DNA from: Candidatus Aminicenantota bacterium
GTDB lineage: Bacteria; Acidobacteriota; Aminicenantia; UBA2199
NCBI GenBank assembly: GCA_030612495.1
Contig: JAUWNT010000002.1
Coordinates: 1 to 36,556 of the forward strand
DNA length: 36,556 bases
Direction: 5' to 3'
The stretch's first letter is position 1. Each line of letters begins with the position of its first letter. The notes under the pieces are model-generated. The model made no database searches. It saw nothing but the letters and a program-made list of their open reading frames with translations, and had not been told where the DNA came from. Shown here piece by piece: positions 16,475 through 25,351 of this stretch. The position numbers and the translations under genes are program-made.

Positions 16475-17686
16475 ATGATAGATTATGAGAAGTTTTTTTC
16501 TTCAAATGCAAAAGGTATGAAAAAGTCTGAAATCAGAGAGCTTTTAAAACTCACTAACAAGCCGGGTATAATATCTTTTGCTGGAGGCTTACCTGCTCCA
16601 GATTTATTCCCTGTTGAAAGAATTGAAGAGATTGCTCAATATGTTTTAGAAAAAGAGGGGAGAAAAGCACTTCAATATGGAGAAACAGAAGGTGTGTACT
16701 CTTTGAGAGAGCAGATTTTGGAATTCTTAAATGAAGATGGGATTGATATTCCTATTGAACAATTGATTGTTACAACTTCATCCCAGCAGGGACTGGATCT
16801 TATTGCTAAAATATTTGTAGACCCTGGTGATATAATAATGACTGGGAATCCAACCTATTTAGGAGCCATTCAAGCTTTTAATGCTTATGGTGCAAAGATG
16901 AAAGGAGTTGAACTTGATGAAAAGGGAATTGATACGGAAGTTCTTGACAGAGAGATTAAAAAGTCTATTGATATAGGGAAAAAACCTAAATTTATTTATG
17001 TTATTCCTGATTTCCAGAACCCCTCAGGTATTACAATGAATCTTGAAAGAAGAAAAAAATTAATTGAAATAGCAGAAAAGTATGACCTTATAATTCTTGA
17101 AGATTCACCATATAGACAGTTAAGATTTGAAGGAGAGGCAGAGCCCCCATTGATCAGCTTGAATTCAGAAAGAGTGATTTCAATTTATACATTTAGCAAG
17201 ATTTTGCTCCCTGGATTCAGACTTGGATGGATGGCTGGCCCAAAAGGATTGATACAGAAAGTAATAATTGCCAAACAATCTACGGATCTTTGCTCACCTC
17301 CTTTTAATCAGTATATTTTAGCAGAGTTTATAAAAAGAGGATTACTTAAAAAGCAGATAAGTAAAATTATTTCTGCTTATAGAGAAAAAAAGGATTTCAT
17401 GCTTGATAAATTGCAGAAATATATGCCAAAATTAGAAGGTCTAACGTGGACAGCTCCTGAAGGTGGACTTTTCCTGTGGGTAACGCTTCCAAAGTATATG
17501 GATATAACAGAAATGTTTGAAGAGGCTGTTAAAAGGAATGTAGCTTATGTGGTAGGTACTGCATTCTATCCTAATGAAGGTGGTAACAATTCTTGCAGGC
17601 TTAATTTTTCATACGCATCCATGGAACAAATTGATGAGGGTATTAAAAGATTTGGAGATCTTGTCAAAGAGTGGAATAAAAAATAG
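16475..17686 (+). CDS. PLP-dependent class I aminotransferase (2-aminoadipate/KAT-II-like)
   Basis: This is a 403-residue fold-type I aminotransferase of the LysN/2-aminoadipate/MocR-related subgroup. Motifs in order: FAGGLPAPDLFP near the N terminus, ALQYGETEG, TSSQQGLDLIAKIFVDPGD, PDFQNPSG (PLP-binding Asn), ILEDSPYRQLRF (Asp and Tyr contacting PLP), and YTFSKILLPGFRLGW with the Schiff-base Lys near residue 244. It probably transaminates a 2-oxoacid with glutamate; the exact amino acid (aminoadipate, branched-chain or aromatic) cannot be told from sequence. The ATG at 16475 is chosen over an in-frame TTG at 16472 because AAAGGAGGA is correctly spaced for the ATG only. A bidirectional terminator follows. 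Confidence 0.93.
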   Translation: MIDYEKFFSSNAKGMKKSEIRELLKLTNKPGIISFAGGLPAPDLFPVERIEEIAQYVLEKEGRKALQYGETEGVYSLREQILEFLNEDGIDIPIEQLIVTTSSQQGLDLIAKIFVDPGDIIMTGNPTYLGAIQAFNAYGAKMKGVELDEKGIDTEVLDREIKKSIDIGKKPKFIYVIPDFQNPSGITMNLERRKKLIEIAEKYDLIILEDSPYRQLRFEGEAEPPLISLNSERVISIYTFSKILLPGFRLGWMAGPKGLIQKVIIAKQSTDLCSPPFNQYILAEFIKRGLLKKQISKIISAYREKKDFMLDKLQKYMPKLEGLTWTAPEGGLFLWVTLPKYMDITEMFEEAVKRNVAYVVGTAFYPNEGGNNSCRLNFSYASMEQIDEGIKRFGDLVKEWNKK

Positions 17687-17698
17687 AAAAATATTGGA

Positions 17699-17727
17699 AA
17701 GGGGCGATCTTTTAAAGATCGCCCCTT
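17699..17727. terminator. Bidirectional Rho-independent terminator
   Basis: A perfect GGGGCGATCTTT / AAAGATCGCCCC inverted repeat (17701-17725), extended by two A-T pairs, lies between convergent genes ending at 17686 and 17735. U-rich tracts follow in both directions. It is the GC-richest short stretch nearby and should stop transcription from both sides. Confidence 0.85.
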
Positions 17728-17734
17728 ATATTGT

Positions 17735-18520
17735 TTAAGTCTCTGTTTTTTGCTCCTCAGTTTTTTGTTCTTTTTGCTGAATTAGATTTAATTTAATCGA
17801 AGATGTTACTTTACCTCCATCGCTTGAAATCTTGAATTTTATTTCAATAGTATTACCAAGTTTTTTAATTATGTTATTATCTATATGCCATTTCATCTCA
17901 CCTGTTTTTGAATTGAGAATAATACCCTCTTTTTTAGGAGAAATAAGCTCGAATTTCAGAGTGTTTTTTTCTTCGTCAGTTAAGAAAACATCATCTCGTA
18001 AATCCGGATCAGATGCTTCGATTTTATAAAAAAATTCTCCAGGAACTTGGAATGCTTGAATTGGTTTTGGGTTAAATAGAGGAGGCGTACCAAGGATTTT
18101 AACATATTTGCTTTTAATTGTTCTTGATTTCAGGTTATCTTTTATAGCTGTAACTTTGCAAAACACCCAGTTATCTTTTTTGAATTCAACTTTTGGGAGA
18201 ATATTGGTATTAATACCTTCTATTTCTCTGTCATTTACAAACCACCTATATTCAAAATTAACTTTATCATCAGGTTTTTTAAGAGTTACTTTAAGTGTAA
18301 GATCTCTTTTTGAAATAGCCTTTGATACAAATTTAGTATCCTTAATAACAAGAGTATTTTTAGAAATATCTTCCTGAGTGTTGTTTTTTACAATTTTACT
18401 TCTTTTAACTGAAGCTACGGGTTTCTTATAGTTGTTTTTCAATTGCTGAGTCTCTGATTCTTTTTGCCCACACCAAATAAAAGAAAGAGTCAGTAATATA
18501 ATGAGTATTAATTTTCTCAT
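17735..18520 (-). CDS. Ig-like/cadherin-like lipoprotein at the end of the pilus operon
   Basis: The 261-residue product has a lipoprotein signal (MRKLILIILLTLSFIWC, lipobox FIWC) and a Lys-rich linker. A first beta domain of about 80 residues contains FEYRWFVNDREIEG and SKYVKIL, a PKD/Ig-like pattern. A second domain carries FFYKIEASDPDLRDD, LKFELI and ILNSKTGEMKWHI, the putative-Ig (He_PIG/cadherin-like) pattern. The C terminus is a short Gln/Lys/Glu tail with KTEEQKTE repeats. Its ATG overlaps the pilY1 stop by one base (TAATG), so it belongs to the pilus operon and may be a lipid-anchored partner of PilY1 or of the pilus at the outer membrane. That role is inferred from context. Confidence 0.75.
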   Translation of the reverse strand: MRKLILIILLTLSFIWCGQKESETQQLKNNYKKPVASVKRSKIVKNNTQEDISKNTLVIKDTKFVSKAISKRDLTLKVTLKKPDDKVNFEYRWFVNDREIEGINTNILPKVEFKKDNWVFCKVTAIKDNLKSRTIKSKYVKILGTPPLFNPKPIQAFQVPGEFFYKIEASDPDLRDDVFLTDEEKNTLKFELISPKKEGIILNSKTGEMKWHIDNNIIKKLGNTIEIKFKISSDGGKVTSSIKLNLIQQKEQKTEEQKTET

Positions 18521-21500
18521 TATATCTTGTTTTCCAGCCAGAAAATTGGTCCAAATATACTGGTTAAATCAATTGTCTTTTGATCTTTGATATCCGGGCT
18601 TCCTGCTTCACCAGTTCCATAGTATATTTTAAATTTTCCTCCGGAAAAAGAACCATATCCCTGTATTTTGCCTGAAAACACATCAGTATCTCCGATTGAA
18701 ATGGTTGATCCCATACTTGAGAGTTTAAAGCTGTAAACAAACTGGTTTCCTGTACACATGCATGGATCTTCTTTGACTCCGCTATCCACTGGAGCATATG
18801 TGTTAAAGTATACAACACTATTTAAAAATATGGGATTTGGTTCAAACAATATTTCAGAATCTTCATTTACATAATCAAAATATAATCCTTTATATGAGGT
18901 GAGTGAGAATTCAGTATCAGTTCCAGGACTGGTAAAAGAGCTTGTTATATCCTTGAAATCTGAGTTTTCTAAAGGAGTTGATATTGTTCCATCATCAATA
19001 AAACCAATAAATTGTCCTGTTTCATTATCAGGGTCCTTAGGTTTGGGTCTATGACCTGTTCCGAACAAAACCCAGAGATTAAAGTTCTGATCAAATCCAA
19101 GTGTAGGAGGAATAAAGATTGTTTGTCCATCATCTGCCTGAAATATTTTTTTTGGTCTCCATGTAATAGGATCACCATTCAAATTCACTTTCCAGATCCT
19201 TGCTCCATTGTGGTTGGTTTTTTTATAATCTCCTGTTTCACTCACATAAATATAATCTGCGAATCCGTCGTAATTATAATCCAGAACTGTTGGGGTTGAT
19301 GTGAAAGCATACTTAAATCCTGAATTCGTGTGAGTGTATACTCCGCTTACAAGAGTGTCTGGATCTGATGTTAAAGCACCATAAATGAACTTTTTAATAA
19401 GTGTACCATCATACGCATGGAGAATAAACAATGATTTTCCTTCCAGGTCTCCAGGAGCAGAAAGTTCTTCCATATCATAACCTCCTGATAAAATAACACC
19501 AGGAAAGTTGTCTCCATTTCCATCATTGGAAATCTGAGCGATTATTGGTTTGGCTTCAGTATATCCCATTGTTGAATCTGAGAATTCCCATAAGAATATG
19601 GGGTTAACCGGGTCAGTTATATCTAAGGCACAATATGTTTTACCACCAATTCCCATGCCAAAAATAATAACTGTTTTCCAATCAGTCCAATCACCATTGT
19701 TTGAGATTTTTACATCTTTTACTATTACTTTTCCATCTACAAAGTAATTGTGTCTGTTAAGAGAGTCTGTTACATCTGGAACTGAATGTTTTAATTTGGG
19801 AAGTAGTGATTGAGGAATAAATGCCCATAGTTCATCACCGTTTTCAACTTTTAGGCAATGCAGCATTCCATCATTTGCTCCTACATATACAACCTCTGTT
19901 CTTATAAATCCATCTCCTGAGTGTGCACCACTTTTAGTATAATAGTTATAGAAATCCTGATATGATGTGGAAAAAGCTCCTTTCCAGGGTAAAGGAGCGC
20001 CCACTACAACTGGATTAAAATGGAATATATCACCGAATTTCCAGTTATAGCCATTGTCTCCTCTGATAAAATTTATGACTGCATCCCTATCTGCATCATC
20101 CTGAGCAGGTATGCCACTGGTAAAATCCAGGTCTACTGCTGTTACATTAGTATTGTTAAAACCAACCAGGCTTCCATCTTTTACAGTCATTATTTCTCTT
20201 GAAGCTATTCTTGCATTTAAAACGAATCCTGCATCCCAGAGAAGTGCAGGGCCTGGTAAATCAAGATTAGGAGGAAAGTTTCCATCTTCGTCAAGTTGAT
20301 AACATTTTAAATGACCTTCCCATATGGTTTGAGTGTTTTTTGGAACAAAAGTTGCAGCATAGCCTCTTCTCTCACCATAAGTCAATGAATATTTTGGTGC
20401 AGCAAAAGAAGCATATCCTCTAACTTTCTCATCAATACTTGCAAAAACTTCCTTCATTGCCTTAAGCAGTGTGTCGTAATCAGTTGCTGTATAATATTCT
20501 CCTTCACCATTTTTAGCAGTTGAAGAGAGTAAAACATTGTCAATAGTGAACCCGATTGCATATGTAAATATGAATTGTTTATTTTTCATCTGAAGTTCAA
20601 AACGAGAATCATTTTTTACAGCATCAATATCATCAGGCCAGATGTCATTATGCTGAGCAAAATAAGCAAGATCATCAAGATAATTGGTTCCAGTATTTAG
20701 AAGATCTTCTTTATCATTATCATCAACGCCCTCAACATCAGTGTCACCCCATGGTGCGCTGTTATCCGGGGTATAAAAGAGGGAGTTGCTTGACAGATCA
20801 CGCAGTTGATCATCTCGTGTTGATTCTCCATCTGTCATTACAATTATAAAGTTCAACTGGCACCAGTTAGTTATTGGAGTGTTTGCAGATATGTTTTGAG
20901 CACCCGAGTCATTTAATGGTAGAAAATATTTGTCATCTGTAATACTACACTCACCACCGTGTCTGAAGTATGCCCATATTTCTGCATAGGTTTCAGAAAG
21001 GGGTGTCCATGTGTCAGCTTTAATTCCATTAATCAAAGCTTTATATGCATTGTAATTGCTATGTGTCTGGCAGTCATGTTTTAGTGTTCCCCCATCAGGA
21101 TCACCTCCTCCTGCGAAGATTGTAAGACCTATTCTTGGATATGCTTTGTTAGGGTCAGGGTCATCATCATAATCATCATAAATGCTCTTGATTACTTCTT
21201 TTAAAACTTTTCTTGCAACCCTGATTCTTACTCGTGTGTCTTCATAATTAGTAGTATCCGAAGTATCAAATGTACCATAGTCTGTAAAATGAGAGACTTC
21301 AGCTCTTTGGGTATCTGTTGCATGATAAAAAATCCAATTAAGATAACTGCCCATATGTCGTATTCCATCTCCACCTAAGAGTTTAGCAGTATGACCATTG
21401 TATGTATAATTTTTAGTCTCTGCCAATGTATATTGTCCTGTATCCGTCCAATTGTCACCATAAATTAGTCCAGGATTAAACTCAGGATGAAATATTACAT

Positions 21501-21651
21501 TGTTCATAGAACCTGAATTGTCCATAAGTATCATCACATTTGGTTTTAATATTGTATAACTTCCTCCTGAGAACAATGTTTCATCGTTCCATGCATTCAT
21601 AGAAAAACAAACAAATATAATAATAATAGATGTTAAAATAAATTTTTTCAT
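18520..21651 (-). CDS. pilY1: Type IV pilus tip/biogenesis factor PilY1 (VWA + PilC beta-propeller)
   Basis: The 1043-residue exported protein begins with a Sec signal (MKKFILTSIIIIFVCFSMNA). A von Willebrand A domain follows, with the metal-adhesion motif MDNSGSM near residue 42 and later MTDGEST. The C-terminal half is the Neisseria PilC-type beta-propeller, marked by VYVGANDGMLHCL near residue 590. Two acidic Ca-binding-type loops are visible: NDGNGDNFPG near 712 and DYNYDGFAD near 792. PilY1 sits at the pilus tip with the minor pilins, promotes extension and mediates adhesion or surface sensing. GAGGAGGAAA precedes the ATG. It lies directly downstream of the minor-pilin genes, which is the standard arrangement. 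Confidence 0.93.
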   Translation of the reverse strand: MKKFILTSIIIIFVCFSMNAWNDETLFSGGSYTILKPNVMILMDNSGSMNNVIFHPEFNPGLIYGDNWTDTGQYTLAETKNYTYNGHTAKLLGGDGIRHMGSYLNWIFYHATDTQRAEVSHFTDYGTFDTSDTTNYEDTRVRIRVARKVLKEVIKSIYDDYDDDPDPNKAYPRIGLTIFAGGGDPDGGTLKHDCQTHSNYNAYKALINGIKADTWTPLSETYAEIWAYFRHGGECSITDDKYFLPLNDSGAQNISANTPITNWCQLNFIIVMTDGESTRDDQLRDLSSNSLFYTPDNSAPWGDTDVEGVDDNDKEDLLNTGTNYLDDLAYFAQHNDIWPDDIDAVKNDSRFELQMKNKQFIFTYAIGFTIDNVLLSSTAKNGEGEYYTATDYDTLLKAMKEVFASIDEKVRGYASFAAPKYSLTYGERRGYAATFVPKNTQTIWEGHLKCYQLDEDGNFPPNLDLPGPALLWDAGFVLNARIASREIMTVKDGSLVGFNNTNVTAVDLDFTSGIPAQDDADRDAVINFIRGDNGYNWKFGDIFHFNPVVVGAPLPWKGAFSTSYQDFYNYYTKSGAHSGDGFIRTEVVYVGANDGMLHCLKVENGDELWAFIPQSLLPKLKHSVPDVTDSLNRHNYFVDGKVIVKDVKISNNGDWTDWKTVIIFGMGIGGKTYCALDITDPVNPIFLWEFSDSTMGYTEAKPIIAQISNDGNGDNFPGVILSGGYDMEELSAPGDLEGKSLFILHAYDGTLIKKFIYGALTSDPDTLVSGVYTHTNSGFKYAFTSTPTVLDYNYDGFADYIYVSETGDYKKTNHNGARIWKVNLNGDPITWRPKKIFQADDGQTIFIPPTLGFDQNFNLWVLFGTGHRPKPKDPDNETGQFIGFIDDGTISTPLENSDFKDITSSFTSPGTDTEFSLTSYKGLYFDYVNEDSEILFEPNPIFLNSVVYFNTYAPVDSGVKEDPCMCTGNQFVYSFKLSSMGSTISIGDTDVFSGKIQGYGSFSGGKFKIYYGTGEAGSPDIKDQKTIDLTSIFGPIFWLENKI

Positions 21652-21663
21652 TTTTTCCTCCTC

Positions 21664-22143
21664 TTAATATTCTGATGATAAAAGCACAACAGCAGTCTGG
21701 ATTTGTTTTCTTGCATCACCTATTGTTGGTATTGATACAAAAGATGAAACAATTAAATTCCACGCAGTTAAGCTTACACCTGCCTCTCCTCCAATTTCTA
21801 AAGAAACACCTGAAGGTGGAGGTGGTGTAAAAGATAAGAATCCAGTTACATTCTGTGGAGTTGAATCTGTTATCTTACCTGATTTATAACTCGAATAACC
21901 ATTATCTCCACCTGAAATTTGAAATTGAATAGATTGAGGATCAACTGTATTTCTCAATTCGTTTATTCCATAATTAATACCACTATTTGCACTAAAAAGT
22001 GCTGTTTTATCCTCTTTAAAATTTCTTGATACTGATATTTCAGTGGTACTCTTTGTAAGTCCTGAAATACCTAAAATAGAAATTATGAGAATTCCTATTA
22101 AAACAAGGATAAAAACCGAACCTTTTTCATCTCTTTTATTCAC
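21664..22143 (-). CDS. pilX: Minor pilin PilX-like (GTG start)
   Basis: The 159-residue protein has a basic, acidic-mixed leader (MNKRDEKG) followed by SVFILVLIGILIISILGISGL, the hydrophobic prepilin helix. Next comes TTEISVSRNFKEDKTALFSANSGINYG, the PilX N-terminal signature. It lacks Glu5, as PilX/GspK-type pilins often do. The start is GTG at 22143 with GGAGAGGAG upstream; no in-frame ATG lies before the helix. PilX joins the priming complex at the pilus tip with PilV, PilW, FimT and PilY1. Confidence 0.82.
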   Translation of the reverse strand: MNKRDEKGSVFILVLIGILIISILGISGLTKSTTEISVSRNFKEDKTALFSANSGINYGINELRNTVDPQSIQFQISGGDNGYSSYKSGKITDSTPQNVTGFLSFTPPPPSGVSLEIGGEAGVSLTAWNLIVSSFVSIPTIGDARKQIQTAVVLLSSEY

Positions 22144-22173
22144 TTTATATTCTCCTCTCCTAAATTTATATAT

Positions 22174-23349
22174 TTAATATACTCCATTAAAATTTCTTAC
22201 AAAGGTTTCATATTTCATATATGAATAATGAAATCTTCCAATTGGAACAGTAAAAGCTGGTACATCTCCCATTATTGGTTTATGATAGATTAGTCCTGAT
22301 TTGCTCATTTTATTTTTTTCTTCTTCAGTTTTCAAAAGAATATAAACAGATACACTTGCAATGTTTGTGTTTGTAAATTGGTCGATAAAAGGAACACAAT
22401 TTGCTGCTCCAGGGGAGCCTATTGGACATGGATCTGAGTAATTTATTCCTCCTGCAGGTATTGTTGTACCTATAGAAGCCCATAAGTCAGGTGGATTATC
22501 TTTTGTAATATATTCAAATTGAATATCCTCAATAAATGGTACAATGGGTACTAATCTAGAATCAATTACAGGTGAATTTAGAATGTCTCCAACTCCCTGT
22601 GTGTCAGTGGTTAATGTAAGTGATCTGACAATATTTCCAGTAGTGTCGAGTTCCTCACTGACAAGAAATATATTGAAATATTCTAATCTAATTACAGGAC
22701 TTCCAACTGGGTAAGGTGTTGTGTTATCATTTCCTCTTATTCCAAGATGGTTGGCATCTTCGCTTAAATCATCGTATTGAAGTGCAGAGAGAGCAGATGC
22801 AGTATTTAACAATCCTGAGTAGTAAACAGGTGTTGCTCTTATTGATAGTAATCCTGAACCAGGTCCTACTGGTTGATTAACTTTAAAAATATAATAACCT
22901 TTTATTCTAACAATAATGCCAATATCATTGTTTTCCCATGCTGTTATACCAGTATCTTTATCTTCAACACTTTCTACAGATAAAGTTATATCTCCTATAG
23001 GGTCAAAAGTTGCAGTTGTTTTTGTAGTGGCTTTAGGATCTCCAGAAGCCAGTATAATACCATCAGGCCCATTTGTGTTATTTAAAGGGTAAATACCAGT
23101 AAATGGGGATGGACCTCCTAAGAATGATGGAGTATAAAGTAAAGATAATACAGAACCAGCACTTCTTATATTGTCACATAATACCAGTTCTATTGCCCTT
23201 GATGCCTGGTTCATGTCAAGTTTTCTTCCTTCTGTCAGTGTAAAACTTTGAGTTCTCATAATAAGAAGGTACATTGCACTTAAAACAATAAGAAATATTG
23301 CTGAAGAAACCAATACTTCGATCATTGTAAATCCTTTATTTTTTTTCAT
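22174..23349 (-). CDS. pilW: Minor pilin PilW-like
   Basis: The 391-residue prepilin has a short leader and processing site MKKNKG^FTMIEVLVSS, with Glu5 present, followed by the hydrophobic helix. The large globular part has NQASRAIELVLCDNIRSAGS, as in PilW proteins. PilW is a tip-complex minor pilin needed for pilus priming. Its ATG overlaps the PilV stop by one base (TAATG). The globular domain is rich in Gly, Pro and Thr loops, and CVPFIDQF and the lone Cys near PCPIGS may form a disulfide; that is speculative. Confidence 0.85.
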   Translation of the reverse strand: MKKNKGFTMIEVLVSSAIFLIVLSAMYLLIMRTQSFTLTEGRKLDMNQASRAIELVLCDNIRSAGSVLSLLYTPSFLGGPSPFTGIYPLNNTNGPDGIILASGDPKATTKTTATFDPIGDITLSVESVEDKDTGITAWENNDIGIIVRIKGYYIFKVNQPVGPGSGLLSIRATPVYYSGLLNTASALSALQYDDLSEDANHLGIRGNDNTTPYPVGSPVIRLEYFNIFLVSEELDTTGNIVRSLTLTTDTQGVGDILNSPVIDSRLVPIVPFIEDIQFEYITKDNPPDLWASIGTTIPAGGINYSDPCPIGSPGAANCVPFIDQFTNTNIASVSVYILLKTEEEKNKMSKSGLIYHKPIMGDVPAFTVPIGRFHYSYMKYETFVRNFNGVY

Positions 23350-23741
23350 TATAAAGTCCTTCTTATTGATAGTATTAAAGGTTTAGAGTTTATCTTTTGA
23401 CTTCTCCATATTACAGAACTTGTTATTGTGTAGTTATCCATATCAATTTGACTTACAGTAATTGTCCTGGAAAAATCAGGATATTTCGTTATAGTACCAA
23501 AACCTTCTGTTTGGCCGGGAGTATAGTAACCTGGAAGTAATGAGGAGTCCAGTCTTAAAAGTATTTCAACACCTTCTTCTGCCAGTTGGACTGCTTTAGT
23601 GTGATGCAGAGCAAAGGAGTTCATTTTTATGTGTACTGTGGTCATTGTTAAAACTCCTATAATTACAAATGATAAAATAGTAACTGAAACCAGTGTTTCA
23701 ACAAAAGTAAAACCTTTTTTATTATTTAAAATCTTTTTCAA
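23349..23741 (-). CDS. pilV: Minor pilin PilV-like (TTG start inside the fimT 3' end)
   Basis: The 130-residue prepilin has the leader MKKILNNKKG^FTFVETLVSVTILSF, with Glu5. An ATG at 23756 would add five residues but has no ribosome site; on the sense strand it is followed by GGAGG, which is ideally placed for the TTG at 23741. I therefore take TTG as the start. Both choices overlap the end of fimT (20 or 35 bases), so the Shine-Dalgarno lies inside fimT coding sequence and translation is coupled. AVQLAEEGVEILLRL after the helix is typical of PilV/type II pseudopilins. Confidence 0.82.
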   Translation of the reverse strand: MKKILNNKKGFTFVETLVSVTILSFVIIGVLTMTTVHIKMNSFALHHTKAVQLAEEGVEILLRLDSSLLPGYYTPGQTEGFGTITKYPDFSRTITVSQIDMDNYTITSSVIWRSQKINSKPLILSIRRTL

Positions 23742-24216
23742 CTTTAATACCTCCATAAGGATATAAATTTATATTAATTTCGTCTAAACCTTTATCTCCT
23801 TCAGATCTAAGTTTTATGATTTGAGTACCTAATAATTCAAATTGGTTAGGAGCATCAGGTTTCACAACAAGCCCTCTTGAATTTATACAAAAAGCTAATG
23901 GTGTGCCTGCTATACTAACATTAGATGCTGTTTCTCCACCATGATAACCTATTTCATCTAATAGTTTCCATGCCAGACCATCCCAGATAGAATATGAATA
24001 ACTGTTGGAAGTGAATGTCATTCTTATTGTTTTATTTTCCCTTGCTGTTCGTTGTTTGATTTTATAAATTTGCCCGGTAATTTCATTTGCATCATTTCTT
24101 AGATTTATCCTGTCTTTATTTCTAAAACCGTAGCCCAGAGTGATTGCCAGCATAATTCCAATAAATGCCATGACAACCATTAACTCAATTAAAGTAAATC
24201 CTCTGTTTTTTTTCAT
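23722..24216 (-). CDS. fimT: Minor pilin FimT/GspH-like, first gene of pilus operon
   Basis: The 164-residue prepilin has the classic MKKNRG^FTLIELMVVMAFIGIM leader and helix with Glu5. The FimT/GspH region follows: NEITGQIYKIKQRTARENKTIRMTF, and near the C terminus CINSRGLVVKP and FELLGTQIIKLRSEG. FimT is a minor pilin implicated in pilus assembly and, in some species, DNA binding. TGAGGT precedes the ATG by 6 bases. It opens a six-gene operon (fimT-pilV-pilW-pilX-pilY1-lipoprotein) behind a sigma-54-type promoter at 24237-24253. Confidence 0.88.
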   Translation of the reverse strand: MKKNRGFTLIELMVVMAFIGIMLAITLGYGFRNKDRINLRNDANEITGQIYKIKQRTARENKTIRMTFTSNSYSYSIWDGLAWKLLDEIGYHGGETASNVSIAGTPLAFCINSRGLVVKPDAPNQFELLGTQIIKLRSEGDKGLDEININLYPYGGIKVEKDFK

Positions 24217-24236
24217 TGATACCTCACATAATATAA

Positions 24237-24253
24237 TGCAATTTTTATGCCAA
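24237..24253 (-). promoter_or_regulatory. Sigma-54 (RpoN) promoter of the pilus operon
   Basis: The minus strand reads TTGGCATAAAAATTGCA. The -24 GG and -12 GC are separated by exactly 10 bases, and only one consensus base (C in TGGCAC) differs. Counting from -12 puts the start of transcription next to the TGAGGT ribosome site, about 10 bases before fimT. Sigma-54 control of pilus genes through PilR-type activators is established in Pseudomonas, Geobacter and Myxococcus. Confidence 0.75.
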
Positions 24254-24365
24254 CTTAAATATCGTGTTTTTTATAAACCGACATCCTGCATTCCTTATTA
24301 TATAATGTTTTTCAAAAAAATAAAATTAAAAGATTATTTTGAGAAATTTTTTTTCATGCAAAATG

Positions 24366-24380
24366 GTGTAATTTTTACAC
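24366..24380. promoter_or_regulatory. Palindromic operator candidate GTGTAA-N3-TTACAC
   Basis: A perfect 6-base inverted repeat with a 3-base spacer lies in the 247-base divergent region, 84 bases before ftsY and 113 bases upstream of the sigma-54 -24 element. That is also a reasonable place for an activator of the pilus promoter. The regulator is unknown. Confidence 0.3.
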
Positions 24381-24427
24381 AAAAAGAAACCTCATTTCAT
24401 AATTGAATACGAAACTCCAGGTAATTC

Positions 24428-24457
24428 TTGCCTATATTTTAGAATAAATGTTATAAT
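24428..24457 (+). promoter_or_regulatory. Sigma-70-type promoter, leaderless, for ftsY-rib operon
   Basis: TTGCCT (24428-24433), an 18-base spacer and a perfect TATAAT (24452-24457). Only 6 bases separate the -10 from the ftsY ATG, so the transcript should begin at the start codon. No Shine-Dalgarno is present. Confidence 0.6.
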
Positions 24458-24463
24458 AAATTA

Positions 24464-25351
24464 ATGAAAAAAGAGAAAGAGAAATCTAAAATATCATTAA
24501 AGAAAAAAATTAATCTCATTTTAAATTCTAAGAAGAGTAAAGAGGAGATATTTGAGGAATTAGAGGAATTATTGATTCTCTCTGATATTTCTGTTGTGCT
24601 TGTTGAAAAGATCTTAGTAAACATAAAGAAAAGAGTAAAATTAAGCTTTGATAAAGAGGATTTTTTCTCTGTTTTAAAGGATGAGTTAAAAAAGATTTTT
24701 ATTTCGATTGGTTCAAATGAAATAAATCTTCCGGATGAAAAAAATATAATATTTATTGTTGGAGTTAATGGAAGTGGTAAAACCACAACAGCTGCAAAAA
24801 TTGGATATTATTATATGAATAGAGGTAAAAAAGTATTAATGTCAGCAGCAGATACTTTTAGAGCAGCTGGAAGTTCACAACTTTCTTTATGGGGAGAAAA
24901 AATAGGTATTCCTGTAATCGGGGGTGCAAAAGGAGCGGATTCAGGCTCAGTTGTTTTTAACAGCCTGAATTCTTTTAAAAGTAAAGATTTCGATTTACTT
25001 ATTGTTGATACTGCAGGGAGGGTTCAAACAAAGAGTAATTTAATGAAAGAGCTTGAGAAGCTTGAGAAGATAATAAAAAATTTTTTCCCCAATCAACCAT
25101 CTGAAGTATTATTGATAATAGATGCTACAATGGGCCAAAACACATTGGATCAGGCAAAAAAATTCAGAGAGTTTTCCGCAATTACAGGTCTTGTACTTTC
25201 TAAGATTGATGGCACTGCAAAAGGAGGTACTATTATTAATATAATAGATGATATGGGGATACCCGTGAAATTTGCTGGAACTGGAGAAACAGAAAAGGAT
25301 TTGGTTGAATTCTCGTATGATGATTTTATTGAGGCTCTTTTGAATGGTTGA
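24464..25351 (+). CDS. ftsY: Signal recognition particle receptor FtsY
   Basis: FtsY is the membrane-bound SRP receptor GTPase that delivers ribosome-nascent chains to SecYEG. The 295-residue form is minimal: a charged helical N domain (1-90) and the G domain, without the long acidic A domain of E. coli. Motifs are VGVNGSGKTTTAAKI near residue 100, AADTFRAAGSSQL, DTAGRVQTKSNLM near 183, SKIDGTAKGG near 247 and FAGTGETEKDL. It opens a seven-gene operon with the riboflavin and AmmeMemoRadiSam genes. Translation probably starts from a leaderless mRNA. Confidence 0.95.
   Translation: MKKEKEKSKISLKKKINLILNSKKSKEEIFEELEELLILSDISVVLVEKILVNIKKRVKLSFDKEDFFSVLKDELKKIFISIGSNEINLPDEKNIIFIVGVNGSGKTTTAAKIGYYYMNRGKKVLMSAADTFRAAGSSQLSLWGEKIGIPVIGGAKGADSGSVVFNSLNSFKSKDFDLLIVDTAGRVQTKSNLMKELEKLEKIIKNFFPNQPSEVLLIIDATMGQNTLDQAKKFREFSAITGLVLSKIDGTAKGGTIINIIDDMGIPVKFAGTGETEKDLVEFSYDDFIEALLNG

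Noticed and set aside
24305..24406. Short reading frame (MFFKKIKLKDYFEKFFF...) behind a CCGACA-N17-TATAAT box
   Set aside because: The -10 box overlaps the ATG, composition is simple A/T-rich, and no ribosome site exists; the promoter match is likely by chance.
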